Assembly: GCA_009923965.1 (NCBI GenBank)
Contig: RFSL01000039.1
Span: 1-7,753 of the forward strand
Source of the DNA: Flavobacteriia bacterium
GTDB lineage: Bacteria > Bacteroidota > Bacteroidia > Flavobacteriales_D > Crocinitomicaceae
DNA length: 7,753 nt
Reading direction: 5' to 3'
Positions 6,487 to 7,753 of the stretch are shown here, one piece after another. How positions within the stretch are numbered: position 1 is the stretch's first letter; every line of letters begins with the position of its first letter. A model generated the notes under the pieces. It worked only from the letters and a program-made list of their open reading frames with translations, ran no database searches and was not told the origin of the DNA. The position numbers and the translations under genes are program-made.

Positions 6487-7753
6487 ATGGAAATTTATCT
6501 CATCGCTTTTTTTATTCTCGGATACGTAGCTATAACAATGGAGCATTCTCTAAAATTAGATAAATTAATCCCTGCACTTTTAATGATGGTTGCCTGTTGG
6601 ACACTCATTGCAATTAATGTCGATAATATAACATATTGGATTGATGCAGATGGAATATCAGAGGAATTTACAGGGGTAAATCATTTGGGCATTGAACATG
6701 TAAATAAAACACTACTCCATCATTTTGGGAAAACTGTAGAAATATTAGTGATTATGATGGGGGCAATGGCGATTGTTGAAATGATAGAATACTTTGATGG
6801 GTTTTCTTCCATTAAAGACCTGATAAAATCTCGTAAAAAAACTACTATTCTTTGGATTGTTTCAATCATAGCGTTCTTGCTATCATCCATTATTTACAAC
6901 ATGTTGGCTACAATTGTATTGATAACTGTTTTGCGAAAAATTATAAGTAACAAAGAAGATCGTATGTGGTATTCTGGATTCATAATTATTGCTGCAAATG
7001 CTGGTGGATGTTGGACTCCCGTTGGTGATATTACTACTACAATGCTATGGTCTGCACACCAAGTTTCTACAGGGAATTTAATGTTGAAAGTAGGTGTCCC
7101 ATCCTTAATATGTATATTGCTACCACTTATCGCTGCTTTATTTATGCCAGTATTTAGAGGGGAAATTGAACTTGTTGACGAAGAAAAAGTTAAAACGAAA
7201 AAAGTAAATCCAAATTCTAAGTTTATGCTCTATTTTGGACTAATTCTAATCATCTTTGTTCCTATTTTTGAAACATTAACACATCTTCCTCCCTACTTGG
7301 GAATGATGGGTGCTTTAGCACTATTTTCAGTAACTGCAGAAAGTTTAGTTAATAGTAAAAAAGGCAAGAAGAGAATTATATCTGAAGTAGGTGTATTGCA
7401 TCAAGGACCTACAATGAAAGCATTAAGTAAAGTGGAAATGCCTTCTTTTTTATTTTTCTTAGGAATATTAATGACTGTTGCAGCACTTCAATCAACGGGA
7501 ATGATTTTTAATTTAGGGGAATTCGCGAGAAACTCTGACATTTCTAAAGATATCATTGTTATCTCTTTAGGGCTTATATCGGCCATTATTGATAATGTAC
7601 CATTAGTTGCTGCATCCTTTGGTATGTTTAATGACTTACCTGGAGCTGATGTTTGGTATTTTATTGCTTATGCTGCGGGAACAGGAGGTTCTATTCTTAT
7701 TATTGGCTCGGCTGCAGGAGTTGTTGCAATGGGAATGGAAAAAATTTCTTTCT
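6487..7753 (+). CDS. nhaD: NhaD-type Na+/H+ antiporter (3' end cut by window)
   Basis: This polytopic inner-membrane protein of the ion transporter superfamily is expected to export Na+ (or Li+) in exchange for protons. From ATG 6487 the frame stays open for 422 codons to the right edge; family members have about 430-480 residues, so little is missing. It opens with a hydrophobic helix and the MEH motif at 18-20, then MGAMAIVEMIEYFDGF at 91-106, NAGGCWTPVGDITTTMLW at 171-188, SAIIDNVPLVAA at 365-376 and AGTGGSILIIGSAAG near 397-411. Residues known to matter in Vibrio cholerae NhaD appear conserved at Asn171, Asp181, Thr183, Thr184 and Asn370. The first-half motif, normally (S/A)-x-x-x-D-N, reads SSIIYNMLAT at 133-142, with Tyr137 in place of the conserved Asp. 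Function as a normal antiporter is therefore less certain than family membership. The start follows A/T-rich DNA and fits the family N-terminus. Confidence 0.9.
   Translation, partial: MEIYLIAFFILGYVAITMEHSLKLDKLIPALLMMVACWTLIAINVDNITYWIDADGISEEFTGVNHLGIEHVNKTLLHHFGKTVEILVIMMGAMAIVEMIEYFDGFSSIKDLIKSRKKTTILWIVSIIAFLLSSIIYNMLATIVLITVLRKIISNKEDRMWYSGFIIIAANAGGCWTPVGDITTTMLWSAHQVSTGNLMLKVGVPSLICILLPLIAALFMPVFRGEIELVDEEKVKTKKVNPNSKFMLYFGLILIIFVPIFETLTHLPPYLGMMGALALFSVTAESLVNSKKGKKRIISEVGVLHQGPTMKALSKVEMPSFLFFLGILMTVAALQSTGMIFNLGEFARNSDISKDIIVISLGLISAIIDNVPLVAASFGMFNDLPGADVWYFIAYAAGTGGSILIIGSAAGVVAMGMEKISF

Noticed and set aside
1..7753. A mobile, defence or otherwise novel multi-gene system
   Set aside because: Every gene long enough to judge belongs to a well-known housekeeping family with full length, and there are no transposases, integrases, direct-repeat boundaries, tRNA attachment sites or repeat arrays.

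Overview
The window looks like ordinary chromosomal DNA from a member of the Bacteroidota, plausibly a flavobacterium-like lineage. The grounds are the AT-rich composition, the partial gene at the left edge whose C-terminus resembles a type IX secretion sorting tail, starts preceded by A/T-rich sequence with no Shine-Dalgarno motif, and several intergenic matches to the Bacteroidota -7 box TAnnTTTG. The protein variants (AnmK, NhaD, IspE) also read like the Bacteroidota versions. No rRNA, tRNA, CRISPR array, insertion sequence, phage gene or attachment site is visible.

Layout, left to right: the last codons of a probable secreted or surface protein (1-104, +); ispE (131-937, -), converging on it; a 59-base divergent intergenic region; accA (997-1950, +) and recG (1970-4066, +), 19 bases apart and probably co-transcribed; an acyl-CoA dehydrogenase gene (4074-5213, -), converging on recG with only 7 bases between the stop codons; a 61-base divergent region; anmK (5275-6345, +); a 141-base spacer with the best promoter of the window; and an NhaD-type Na+/H+ antiporter gene (6487 to the right edge, +), cut by the window end after 422 codons.

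The genes are housekeeping: isoprenoid precursor synthesis (IspE), the committing step of fatty acid synthesis (AccA), replication-fork repair (RecG), acyl-CoA oxidation (acyl-CoA dehydrogenase), peptidoglycan recycling (AnmK) and sodium/pH homeostasis (NhaD). They do not form one pathway, and no defence, mobile or biosynthetic system was found. All complete genes have full family length and intact catalytic motifs.

The one real protein oddity is in NhaD. The conserved Asp-Asn pair of the first half reads Tyr137-Asn138, while the matching Asp369-Asn370 of the second half and the Asn171/Asp181/Thr183/Thr184 block are intact. The other points of interest are regulatory: two divergent intergenic regions with back-to-back -7 boxes and palindromes, a possibly leaderless ispE transcript, and nested inverted repeats in front of nhaD.
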